Part shown: positions 56,321-64,000 of the stretch, one piece after another
How the letters are laid out: the number at the start of each line of letters is the position of its first letter
How positions within the stretch are numbered: the first letter of the stretch is position 1
Origin: Alloascoidea africana
Lineage: Eukaryota > Ascomycota > Alloascoideomycetes > Alloascoideales > Alloascoideaceae
Assembly: GCA_030581615.1 (NCBI GenBank)
Contig: JAKTTT010000046.1
Span: 103,476 to 167,475 of the forward strand
DNA length: 64,000 nucleotides
Direction: 5' to 3'
Made by a program: the position numbers and the translations under genes
The notes under the pieces: model-generated
Told to the model about the DNA's origin: nothing
Databases searched by the model: none
What the model saw: only the letters and a program-made list of their open reading frames with translations

Positions 56321-57638
56321 TCAATCTTGAGATCTAGAAGGACTTTTTTGCGGCTCACCACTATTCTCTTGCTCGTTGGAAGGTGGCTCTTCGGATTTTT
56401 CAGCAGGAGAATTTGTCTTATTCTCCGGTTCACTTGAGGTTCCATTTTGATGGGATGGGCTAGGAGAACGAGAATTACGACCCACCGGCTTCTGGGGTAG
56501 GGAACTAGGTTGAGGGTCTTTCTCCCGATTTGGGGATCCAGATTTAGACCTGGATCTGGATACAGACCTCGAGCCTTGTTGTGAGCGATAGCTCAGAGGC
56601 TCCACAGGAGAGACTGATCTACCTCGATCTGCAGACCTTGATCTTGATACCGATCTTGATTTATAGCGCTTTCTAGAGCTGTAGTTTCCGTCCCTGCCTC
56701 TTCTGTCGTCGGGATCTGACCTAGAATACCTATCTCTGCTCCTGCTCCTGCCAATACTCTTACTTCTGCTTCTGCTTCTGCTTCTGGTCCTACTTCTACT
56801 TCTGGTTCTGCTTCGAGTGCGACTTCTAAATCTGCGGTCGCGGCCTCCACGTCCAGGAGGGGCACGAGATCTCCGAGTTTTTGCATATTCTATCCTGATG
56901 GTATCTCCAGTATCCAATCGAACGTTATGCAAATCGTAGTAGGCATCTTCTGCATCGTAGGGATCTTCAAACTCAACAAAAGCGTAAGGACGTTGGTAAT
57001 CTCTTGTTGGTGGGATATCGCAACGAACCAATCTTCCGAACCTAAAGGGTAAATTCTGGTTAATCATGCATTTTCCCTAATGTGGAAACAGGTACTCAAA
57101 ACAACAACAAAAAGAAACACAGAGGTTAAAAGAATAAGGATTCAATGTTCAGTGCTCCCAGAAACACAGGCAACCACGGCTTTTGTGATACGGCGAGGTG
57201 GTGTCTTGTAGAATAACTCACTCAAAAGCGATCCGAAAGCGATAGCAGAAGGAACTGGGTAGAGAGAACGGGCTGACGAGAGCCGGAGATGTTGCTAGGG
57301 CATAGGCAATCGGCACGCGAGGCAAGTGTGAGTTCGGAAGGAGAGGACAGGACAGGGAAGAGGGAAAAGAGGATGGAACGGACCGCATCGGGTGGTCCAA
57401 AGACGGCGACGGGGGGACGACAGGTCCCAGCGGTGGTGGTGACGGTGGTGATGTTAGAAGCCAGCACACTACAGCCAGTGGTACTCACTTTTCAAACTCG
57501 TAGGCGAGGTCTTTGGCGCGGAGGCCTGCTCTGAAGCCTGGGCAGCAGTTAGTACACACCGGCAACGCGCAGCAATGGACACACGGGCTTACCTGAGACG
57601 TGGAGCGTGCGCTTGTAGGGCCTTGGCCGGCGAGTCAT
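56321..57638 (-). CDS. SR protein with one RRM, S. pombe Srp1-like, three exons
   Basis: RNA-binding protein with an N-terminal RRM and an RS domain. Exons 57638-57593 (MTRRPRPYKRTLHVS), 57537-57489 and 57041-56321; donors GTAAGC and GTGAGT, acceptors CCCAG and TTTAG; 271 residues. The RRM reads TLHVSGFRAGLRAKDLAYEF, EKFGRLVRCDIPPTRDYQRP, YAFVEFEDPYDAEDAYYDLH. This is very close to fission-yeast Srp1 ([20 protein letters not shown]). The RS domain covers about residues 95-200 with long SR/RS runs, followed by a Pro/Ser/Glu-rich tail. It probably takes part in splicing or mRNA export. S. cerevisiae has no close equivalent except the more distant Npl3-type proteins. An intron-rich genome with a classical SR protein is consistent. 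Divergent from SPT23/MGA2, 171 bp between starts. Confidence 0.9.
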
Positions 57639-57809
57639 GGCTGGTGGAGCTTTTGCGATGGAGGTTTGCGGCTCGTGATGGGAAAATCAGGGGTGGACGG
57701 GTGTGCAAAATGTTGGGGGCCGTGCTGGGATTTACGCGTGGTGCGAGTGCGAGATGCTCAACATCTCCGGTTCGATCTCATCTTTCCTCTCTCTCTGTTC
57801 CTCAACGAC

Positions 57810-60800
57810 ATGACGGACATCTTCGATGAGTTCCTGACCGCGGATTTCAACAACCTGCTCCAGGATCAGAGCGCCGCGGGCCAGCTGGTGAAGGGGAGCG
57901 AGGAAGACCTCGAGTTCATGGCTGTCGACCAGTACGAGAAGCTTGTCAAGCTAGCTCCGTCTCCCCCAACTCCCACCACGACCACGACTATCAATACCCA
58001 GCCCCAGAGCCAATCAAAGGAGATCCGATTCAAACAGCCCTTCCAGCCCCCCGAGCAGGTGTTCCATCCAGACGGGTTCACGTCGATATACAGAAACAGA
58101 GAGTTGTACGAAGCGGCCCGGAAAGAGCTATCGCAATTGGACTTTGGAAGACGTTACACTCCAACTCAGGTGATGAACGACGAAATTACAGATCCGAAAG
58201 AACGCGCCAAAAAGTTCCAGCCGCCGTCGGAGTTAGCAAATTTCAACCCCGAAAAACCGATAGAAACAAAGTACAAATACAAACTCACTGTCTCAAACAT
58301 ACCAGAATGTTCCAGAGTCGAGACGCAGATCAAAGTCAAGCTCCAATTTTCTCCGGCCCCAGATGAGTATCTGCTCCATTTCCCACAGGACACTATTGCA
58401 AAATCAAAGTTCCAGTTGTCCAAGCGTTTCACTCCGACGAAAAACACCCTCATGGTCGACACCTATGTTATTGGTAGAGCCCAACGTCCTATAAAAGGAA
58501 TAAACGCTTGTTCCAGATGTATTAAAAGAGAGCAGAAACGGGCTGCACGCAAGAAGAATGTCCAGTCTATGGAGGATATTCCGTGGAAAGAGTCTATTGT
58601 CCGCCGGGCCGTTATCTTCAACTGTAAAGAGATTATATCGTTCCCCTGTGCAACCTACAGTCCAAACACCGGGGAAGATCCAGCGGACGTTGCTAGCGTT
58701 GAAATTCCCATGCGTGTGGTGTGTTATTGCAGACATCACGAGGAGCCGAGCGGCTTTAGAATTTTATTCGTTGTTAAAGACCACACTGGTGAAATAGTTG
58801 CTCTGACGTGCTCCACTCCCATCATGATTATGGACAAGAAGAAAAGTGGACTGAAAGTGGCTTCTGGGTCAAGCGATGGAAGCATCACAGTGGCTCCTCC
58901 CTCTCCAAACTCTGTTTACGACGATTCCTCGGAGCTACTGAGCACAGACTTTTCAACGTCTTCTTTTTCGTCTAGCAGACCAAACAAGAAGAGAAAAGCG
59001 GACCAAAGCTCGCCTTCTTCCACATATGGGTCTGATAATGGCCTAATCGGAATTGCTCCTTCCCGCGCCCAGTCTTATGCCTCGCAGTATGAGAGCAGAC
59101 TCTCCAGTCCACAGTTCCAGATGAGGCAAATGTCAAAACAGGATCCCATGTCTCCTTTATCAGACCCCTCTATCCAGCATGATATTCAAGTGTCGGCCAT
59201 CACCAAACAAATGGACCTTCAGCAGGTTGATCGCAATGCGCCCACTATCCAACGTGTAATTCCCGGTCAAGGTCCAGTTAGAGGTGGCATAGAAATTACA
59301 CTTTTGGGAAGCAACTTCCGTAACGGTCTCAATGTTATGTTTGGTGCCACTAAAGCTCTCGCTAGTCATTGCTGGAGTGATAATACAATTGTCACTTACC
59401 TTCCCCCGGCTTCTATACCTGGCCAGGTAATTGTCTCTTTTGAGAACGTCCAGCAACTGTTCAACCCACAGATTTTCACGTATGTGGATGATACAGATCG
59501 GCAGTTGATTGAACTCGCCCTGCAAATAGTAGGACTAAAGATGAATGGTAAACTTGAGGATGCAAAAAACATAGCCAGGCGAATAGTAGGGAGCAATGGC
59601 CCTGGTCCTGGCTCCAAATATGGTGAACTTGAAAACAGTAGCTTTGACGGCTCTGGAAGCAACTCGAAGAACGCCGCTGACGTGGACGACCTCTCATCTG
59701 AAGATGAATCTTTTGACGATAGCCAGGAAAATATCATACTACGACTCATGACCCTTACCGATATTCGAAGGTCCCATAATGCAAGCATGCTACCAAACTG
59801 GCAGTTGTGCAACCGCGAAGGCCAAACAATGCTACATCTCGCGGCTATCATGGGTTATCGCAAAGTTGTTGGATCTTTGATTACTCGAGGTGCAAGAGTC
59901 GACGCACAAGACGTCAACGGCCTAACCTCTCTTCATTTTGCAGCCATGTTGGGCCGTAGGTCGATTATCGAACTGCTACTACATTGCAAGGCCGACCCAT
60001 TCATAGAATCTGTTGACGATGCCACTGTTATGGATATTGCTGATTCCAATGTCCTTGACCTCCTCCCAATAGGAATGGACCACCGAACCTTTATCAGACG
60101 CAGAGAGCTAAAGGATTCCCATAGCCATTCAAGCTCCTCTAGTTCAATTTCTTCCTTGTTTTCGGTCGATGGAGAAAGTTTTAGATGCCATATCTCAAGA
60201 ATGATTGACGATAGAACTGGCGGTGCATCTTCTCCTGTTCCTAATCATAGACCTTCCGAATCTAGCCAATACTTTTTAAATGAAGCGGACGAAGAAGATG
60301 ATATGGATGACAATGAATTTGATAGTGACGAGGATGACGACCTGTACCAGGGAGAATTGGATTTGAGATCTTCTCTTATCCATAATGATAGAGTGCTTAT
60401 TGAAAACAATGAAGAAGCAAGCCAAGATGATGTTAGAGCAGGTAAATCCGAAGAATACGACTCTGATGTAAACACAGACACAGAAAACGAAGAACTGTGT
60501 TCGGGAGATGAAACTATTGCAAGATTTTTAGAATCCACTCGACAAAAGCTTAGAGTTACCGATGATCCTGGTTGCATGGCCTCTTTTTCGCCAGGAAACA
60601 TAGCAGCCACTTCAATTGACAGGATAAAGGACGCAACAAGAGCTATCAATGCCCATATATCAAACAGCAGGTCTTCTGAAACGGTGACCACAGAAACTGT
60701 TACAAAATCTGAACCAAACGATGAAACAGAGATTGCTCGTTGCCCATCAGAACTCGGTCTTCCCGCCTATGATGATCTTTTCCCTAATTCAACGCCCAAG

Positions 60801-61241
60801 CACAAAAACCCTCTAGAGAAGAAAGCACCGATAGCAACCACTACTATTTCAGATTCCCACAATAACGAAGTTTCCACTTCCCATGAGCTTCAAGAGCAAT
60901 TGGTTATGGCTGAATGGAGTCGCAAGCGCAAACAATTGGGAAATGATCGTATGCTGTTCTTCTTTTGGTTGCCTGTTTTGATGTTGTTAATTTTACTGGC
61001 TGGATGCCATTATTTTGACATTGCACCAGAATGGTTGGATAAGTGTGGTGTTGATTTGGGTGATCTTGTCAAGAATTGGTTTGTTAGGATAATGCTGGGT
61101 AAGACAAGGGTGCAGGCAGTACTTTCGAGTCATTTCACTGGAGTTGGATATGTCACTCATGGAGTTGTTACAGCTGTTGGTGGTGCTATACCTGGAGCAA
61201 ATGCATTACCGAATAATGCCGCTGTGGTTGCTGCTGCTTGA
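57810..61241 (+). CDS. MGA2: Spt23/Mga2-type membrane-anchored transcription factor
   Basis: ER-anchored regulator of fatty-acid desaturase (OLE1) expression, released by ubiquitin-dependent proteasomal processing when membranes are too saturated. From MTDIFDEFLTADFNNLLQDQ the protein has 1143 residues (yeast Mga2 1113, Spt23 1082). Blocks: a Rel-like N-terminal region with TNTLMVDTYVIGRAQRP-type sequence and RVVCYCRHHEEPSGFRILFV; an IPT/TIG domain (IQRVIPGQGPVRGGIEITLL, NGLNVMFGATKA); two ankyrin repeats (GQTMLHLAAIMGYRKVV, GLTSLHFAAMLGRRSII); an acidic linker; and one membrane helix near the end (MLFFFWLPVLMLLILLAG). The frame is open to 57600, but that ATG lies inside exon 1 of the divergent SR gene, so 57810 is chosen. 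Only one family member is in view; Mga2 and Spt23 are not distinguished with certainty. Confidence 0.9.
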   Translation: MTDIFDEFLTADFNNLLQDQSAAGQLVKGSEEDLEFMAVDQYEKLVKLAPSPPTPTTTTTINTQPQSQSKEIRFKQPFQPPEQVFHPDGFTSIYRNRELYEAARKELSQLDFGRRYTPTQVMNDEITDPKERAKKFQPPSELANFNPEKPIETKYKYKLTVSNIPECSRVETQIKVKLQFSPAPDEYLLHFPQDTIAKSKFQLSKRFTPTKNTLMVDTYVIGRAQRPIKGINACSRCIKREQKRAARKKNVQSMEDIPWKESIVRRAVIFNCKEIISFPCATYSPNTGEDPADVASVEIPMRVVCYCRHHEEPSGFRILFVVKDHTGEIVALTCSTPIMIMDKKKSGLKVASGSSDGSITVAPPSPNSVYDDSSELLSTDFSTSSFSSSRPNKKRKADQSSPSSTYGSDNGLIGIAPSRAQSYASQYESRLSSPQFQMRQMSKQDPMSPLSDPSIQHDIQVSAITKQMDLQQVDRNAPTIQRVIPGQGPVRGGIEITLLGSNFRNGLNVMFGATKALASHCWSDNTIVTYLPPASIPGQVIVSFENVQQLFNPQIFTYVDDTDRQLIELALQIVGLKMNGKLEDAKNIARRIVGSNGPGPGSKYGELENSSFDGSGSNSKNAADVDDLSSEDESFDDSQENIILRLMTLTDIRRSHNASMLPNWQLCNREGQTMLHLAAIMGYRKVVGSLITRGARVDAQDVNGLTSLHFAAMLGRRSIIELLLHCKADPFIESVDDATVMDIADSNVLDLLPIGMDHRTFIRRRELKDSHSHSSSSSSISSLFSVDGESFRCHISRMIDDRTGGASSPVPNHRPSESSQYFLNEADEEDDMDDNEFDSDEDDDLYQGELDLRSSLIHNDRVLIENNEEASQDDVRAGKSEEYDSDVNTDTENEELCSGDETIARFLESTRQKLRVTDDPGCMASFSPGNIAATSIDRIKDATRAINAHISNSRSSETVTTETVTKSEPNDETEIARCPSELGLPAYDDLFPNSTPKHKNPLEKKAPIATTTISDSHNNEVSTSHELQEQLVMAEWSRKRKQLGNDRMLFFFWLPVLMLLILLAGCHYFDIAPEWLDKCGVDLGDLVKNWFVRIMLGKTRVQAVLSSHFTGVGYVTHGVVTAVGGAIPGANALPNNAAVVAAA

Positions 61242-62263
61242 TCTTCTAGTACTCTTATTAATTGTTTTCCTTTTCCCTTTAGGACCTTATGTGATATAAA
61301 AGGTGCTTATGTTAGTTTTGAAAGTTATAAATGTTCATAATAATGAGTTGAATATATACCTACATATAGTTGCTTTTCTTGGTTAGTTGTTTATGTTTGT
61401 TTTCATTTTCAGAAAGTCACATTTGTGTTTTTTTAAGAAGCCAAAGGAATAGATTGGCCAGTAATGTAGATCATACATAATGTTTATTAAGGGGCTGTGA
61501 TATATTAAGCTCTATGAGTTAAACAAAACGAAGTGGATCTATTAATGTCTAGTCTGATATCGCCCTTGGATGTTGAAGCGAGAAGACTTGCAAATTTTTG
61601 TCAAATCGCTTGAATTGGTTCCAGTTTCGCCCAGACGAAGCCTAAATCTGCACGACATCAAGAAGCTATCTCTATCACAACTCTATTAAAATCTAGCTGT
61701 GGCTGCCAGACCCTTCTTTGTGATCGATCAGTCGGGTTTGAAAGGCTGGTAAATTGTTTGCAAACCAGTGAGATTTTCTTTTTGTAATCTGTGACCGGCA
61801 TGACTAAACCCCATTTACTTTTATTCATTTGGATCTATCCTATTTACTATTATTATGCTCGTAAGCCTTATAGAGCATCATTCAAGAGGTCCCTATCTTC
61901 ATGAATAATCCATCGTTAACACAAGTAGAATTACTTAGTAGTTTATTCATCCCTCAGATAGAAACAAAGAAAAATCAGAATCCATATTCTCTTACGATTA
62001 AACCTTTTTCATAGTCACAATGTTCATCTTTACTAAAGCATGAACCAATTGTTTCTTGCTTACTTCTCTTCTTCCAGATATGGTAAAATTATCTAATATC
62101 TTTATCAGCAACATTTCCCATCTTTGAATACATTCTGATAAAGTTTTAACACTTACACACACTGTAAAAGGATCACTCTGAGCTCTCTGGTGTAAGGCAC
62201 AAAGAATCATCAATAAGAAACAGTTCTGCTATAACAACACACATATATATTAGAGACAATTTT
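61242..62263. other. 3' flank of SPT23/MGA2, nothing firm
   Basis: AT-rich, about 1 kb. A 71-codon minus-strand frame (62213-61998) has protein-like composition (CIQRWEMLLIKILDNF) and may be decayed retroelement sequence given its neighbour, but this is weak. Confidence 0.4.
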
Positions 62264-62461
62264 CAAATCTCTGTAAGAATTATAATTCTTACTCTTTGTT
62301 TCGATGGCACATTTGGTCACATGTGTATAATGAATACTGTTTTGTGTATTTAAAGTTAGTTTCTATAGTTTCCTTGTTCTTTTCTACAAGTTACCTTAAT
62401 ACAAGTTTTACGAACCAAACCACAACCTAAGAGTTCAGAGCTGAGGCTCTGTTCTCTTACA
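62264..62461 (+). repeat. Truncated LTR copy (3' part)
   Basis: About 198 bp nearly identical to 63724-63921, the 3' part of the LTR at the window end: same start (CAAATCT then TGTAAGAATTATAATTC), same end (CTGTTCTCTTACA), a few substitutions and a one-base indel. Upstream of 62264 similarity stops. No primer-binding site follows it, so it is a partial or solo LTR. Confidence 0.85.
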
Positions 62462-62465
62462 ATCT

Positions 62466-62767
62466 TGTAAAAGACTGGCCCCTGTTCTGGTTGGGGGAGA
62501 CTTCTAAGGGTTAGGAAATGAGGTTTATTTTGACTCTAGGCTCTCTGAGCTATCCGACATGCCCTTTTGCTCTTCCTCGCTGAGGGATAGGTATGGATTG
62601 ACTCTTTTTCCTACCACTTGGTTGTCTTCATTTACGTCTTAATGTCTCCACTCTTTGTACCTGGTTACTCATATTTATTTTTTCAAGACATGCGGGGGTC
62701 ACCGTGTTTGTGCTACATCCGCCGTCTGTCGTAATCGTTACCGGTCTTGCGCCTCGGGCTGTACAGA
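62466..62767 (+). repeat. Left arm of the inverted repeat
   Basis: Inverse of 63037-63338; see the element entry. Its minus strand reads part of the protease-like frame. Confidence 0.9.
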
Positions 62768-62885
62768 GACCATCAAGAAATATGTGAATTGTTGTCACAT
62801 TTGCCAGACCACTAAGTCCACAACAAGAGCGGTACAAGGGCTGTTGATGCCGTTGCCAATCCCCAGCCGTCCCTGGGAGCCACTC
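62766..62885 (+). pseudogene. Fragment of Ty3/gypsy integrase (H2C2 zinc-binding region)
   Basis: About 40 codons read TIKKYVNCCHICQTTKSTTR then GLLMPLPIPSRPWEPL. The spacing CxxC followed by K-rich residues and LP.PIP.RPW is the standard end of the integrase zinc finger in chromoviral Ty3/gypsy elements. The upstream His pair and the catalytic core are missing. Confidence 0.8.
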
Positions 62886-62990
62886 AGACACCAAAAGAAG
62901 AAAACACGACCGAACAGGCTCAGAATACTGAATACAGCGCTCAAGCGAGCGTTTACGCCAGGACGGGTAAGGAACATGAAGAACAAGACC

Positions 62991-63134
62991 ACGCTAAAGG
63001 TGCCCAACACCCCCATTATGCGATTTAACGGAGAAGTCTGTACAGCCCGAGGCGCAAGACCGGTAACGATTACGACAGACGGCGGATGTAGCACAAACAC
63101 GGTGACCCCCGCATGTCTTGAAAAAATAAATATG
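62991..63134 (+). pseudogene. Fragment resembling a Ty3/gypsy aspartic protease region
   Basis: Reads MRFNGEVCTARGARPVTITT then DGGCSTNTVTPACLEKI, like the start of a retropepsin-type domain (D-S/T/G-G followed by STN.. and an LEK helix). The usual DSGA motif is DGGC here. It overlaps the right inverted arm. Short and low-certainty. Confidence 0.45.
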
Positions 63135-63338
63135 AGTAACCAGGTACAAAGAGTGGAGACATTAAGACGTAAATGAAGACAACCAAGTGGTAGGAAAAAG
63201 AGTCAATCCATACCTATCCCTCAGCGAGGAAGAGCAAAAGGGCATGTCGGATAGCTCAGAGAGCCTAGAGTCAAAATAAACCTCATTTCCTAACCCTTAG
63301 AAGTCTCCCCCAACCAGAACAGGGGCCAGTCTTTTACA
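63037..63338 (-). repeat. Right arm of the inverted repeat
   Basis: Inverse of 62466-62767. Its plus strand reads VTITTDGGCSTNTVTPACLE, then basic residues to a TGA-free stop TGA/TAA region near 63176. Confidence 0.85.
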
Positions 63339-63343
63339 AATCT

Positions 63344-63921
63344 TGTAACAAATAAGACCTTCTCAACTCTGGAATTCAACTTCTTTGAGTTTCTTTATTT
63401 CAATTTCTGCATATACGATATGCAATCACAAACTTCTTGTCGATCTTATTAATTCCCTCACTTGCTGTTGAATCTAGATCTTGTAAATGGGAAATCTCCG
63501 ATATACTCGTCGATTCCCACTTCTTTCGTTTACATAATTTACATAGATTTAGAAAACTATATAAAGACTCTGATTTCCTCTTCTTCGGAAATCAGACAAG
63601 CAATATATCTTCTCTTCTCTTCTCTACATCTCTATCTATCTCTATCTCTCTCTCTTCTCCCTCTCTCTCTATCTCTTCTCCTAACAAGTTGTCCCAAAAC
63701 TCTCTACTCGGGCACACTTGTTACAAATCTTGTAAGAATTATAATTCTTACTCTTTGTTTCGATGGCACATTTGGTCACATGTGTATAATGAATACTGTT
63801 TTGTGTATTTAAAGTTAGTTTCTATAGTTTCCTTGTTCTTTTCTACAAGTTACCTTAATACAAGTTTTTCGAACCAAACCCACCACCTAAGAGTTCAGAG
63901 CTGAGGCTCTGTTCTCTTACA
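63344..63921 (+). repeat. Full-length LTR (5' LTR of an element running off the window)
   Basis: Begins TGTAACAAATAAGACC and ends CTCTTACA (TG...CA), 578 bp, preceded by AATCT. It contains a TATATAAAG box at 63558-63566, a pyrimidine-rich microsatellite, and is followed two bases later by a primer-binding site. This marks a 5' LTR whose coding region lies beyond 64000. An internal TTGTTACA-AATCT-TGTAAG at 63718-63736 could instead mean that a separate 382-bp solo LTR sits in front of a 191-bp one; the TATA/PBS order favours a single LTR. Confidence 0.7.
63608..63682 (+). repeat. TC-rich microsatellite within the LTR
   Basis: Runs of TC and TATC units on the plus strand, immediately downstream of the LTR TATA box. 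Confidence 0.8.
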
Positions 63922-63923
63922 CA

Positions 63924-63935
63924 TGGTAGCGATGC
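63924..63935 (+). other. Ty3-type primer-binding site
   Basis: TGGTAGCGATGC two bases after the LTR end. TGGTAGCG is complementary to the 3' end of initiator tRNA-Met (CGCTACCA); an 8-base match with a 2-base offset is the arrangement known for Ty3-like elements. Confidence 0.7.
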
Positions 63936-64000
63936 TGAAAGGGGATCCCGATGCCAGCATCACCAAGGTTTACTTCTATTTTGTTTTTGATCTTTGACTG

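Larger units (their letters stand above)
62466..63338. mobile_element. Fold-back retroelement derivative with 302-bp inverted arms
   Basis: An 873-bp unit that begins TGTAAAAGACTGGCCCC and ends with the exact inverse GGGGCCAGTCTTTTACA. The arms 62466-62767 and 63037-63338 are inverted copies of 302 bp without visible mismatch (the same frame reads identically from both). The 269-bp spacer holds a Ty3/gypsy integrase zinc-finger fragment. The unit is flanked on both sides by AATCT (62461-62465 and 63339-63343), which looks like a 5-bp target duplication. It codes for no intact transposase or polyprotein, so any movement would have needed helper functions. Confidence 0.8.

Noticed and set aside
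57600-57809. N-terminal extension of the SPT23/MGA2 frame
   Set aside because: It overlaps exon 1 of the divergent SR gene and has no family similarity; MTDIFDEF is the natural start.

Overview
The window is nuclear DNA of a budding yeast (Saccharomycotina) with many introns. Evidence: RPA43, RRP43, RAP1, CDC28, MSH5, SPT23/MGA2 and ribosomal protein genes; short spliceosomal introns (about 48-450 bp) with GTAAGT, GTGAGT, GTATGT or GTATGC donors and CTAAC-type branch sites close to the 3' AG. CTG is used where Leu is conserved (for example near the start of CDC28), so the code looks standard. A Mei2-type protein, an S. pombe Srp1-type SR protein, a WDR62/MABP1-like WD protein and a 17-exon MSH5 point to an early-branching lineage rather than to Saccharomyces itself. 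I do not name a species.

Layout. 1-1.6 kb: 3' end of a Ser/Asn-rich gene. 1.6-12 kb is loose: a decayed coding stretch (about 2.4-4.3 kb), then RPS30, INH1, RPA43, two unidentified terminal exons and eIF5A. 12-18.4 kb: an amino-acid permease and an aquaglyceroporin facing each other, each with a long upstream region. 18.4-32.1 kb: a tail-anchored protein, CDC28, AMN1, RRP43, the divergent RPS14/RPL39 pair, YIP3 and a WDR62-like protein. 32.6-50.3 kb: CCC2, HIR1, CK2 beta, a steryl-ester-type lipase, RAP1, ATP1, a mitochondrial dehydrogenase kinase and ATG38. 50.4-56 kb: a divergent meiotic pair, MSH5 (17 exons) and a MEI2-like gene (7 exons). 56.3-61.2 kb: an SR protein and SPT23/MGA2. 62.2 kb to the end: nested retroelement debris. 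It holds a truncated LTR, an 873-bp fold-back element with 302-bp inverted arms, and a complete LTR followed by a Ty3-type primer-binding site, so an element runs off the window.

Most genes are housekeeping: translation, Pol I, exosome, cell cycle, chromatin, mitochondrial ATP synthesis. Several are arranged head to head (RPS14/RPL39, HIR1/CK2 beta, kinase/ATG38, MSH5/MEI2, SRP1/SPT23). The points most worth a second look are the in-frame TAA in the third RRM of MEI2 at a conserved Gln position, the intron-dense shared-promoter meiotic locus, and the fold-back retroelement derivative. Exon boundaries were inferred by eye from splice motifs, reading-frame continuity and remembered family sequences; no alignment was run.
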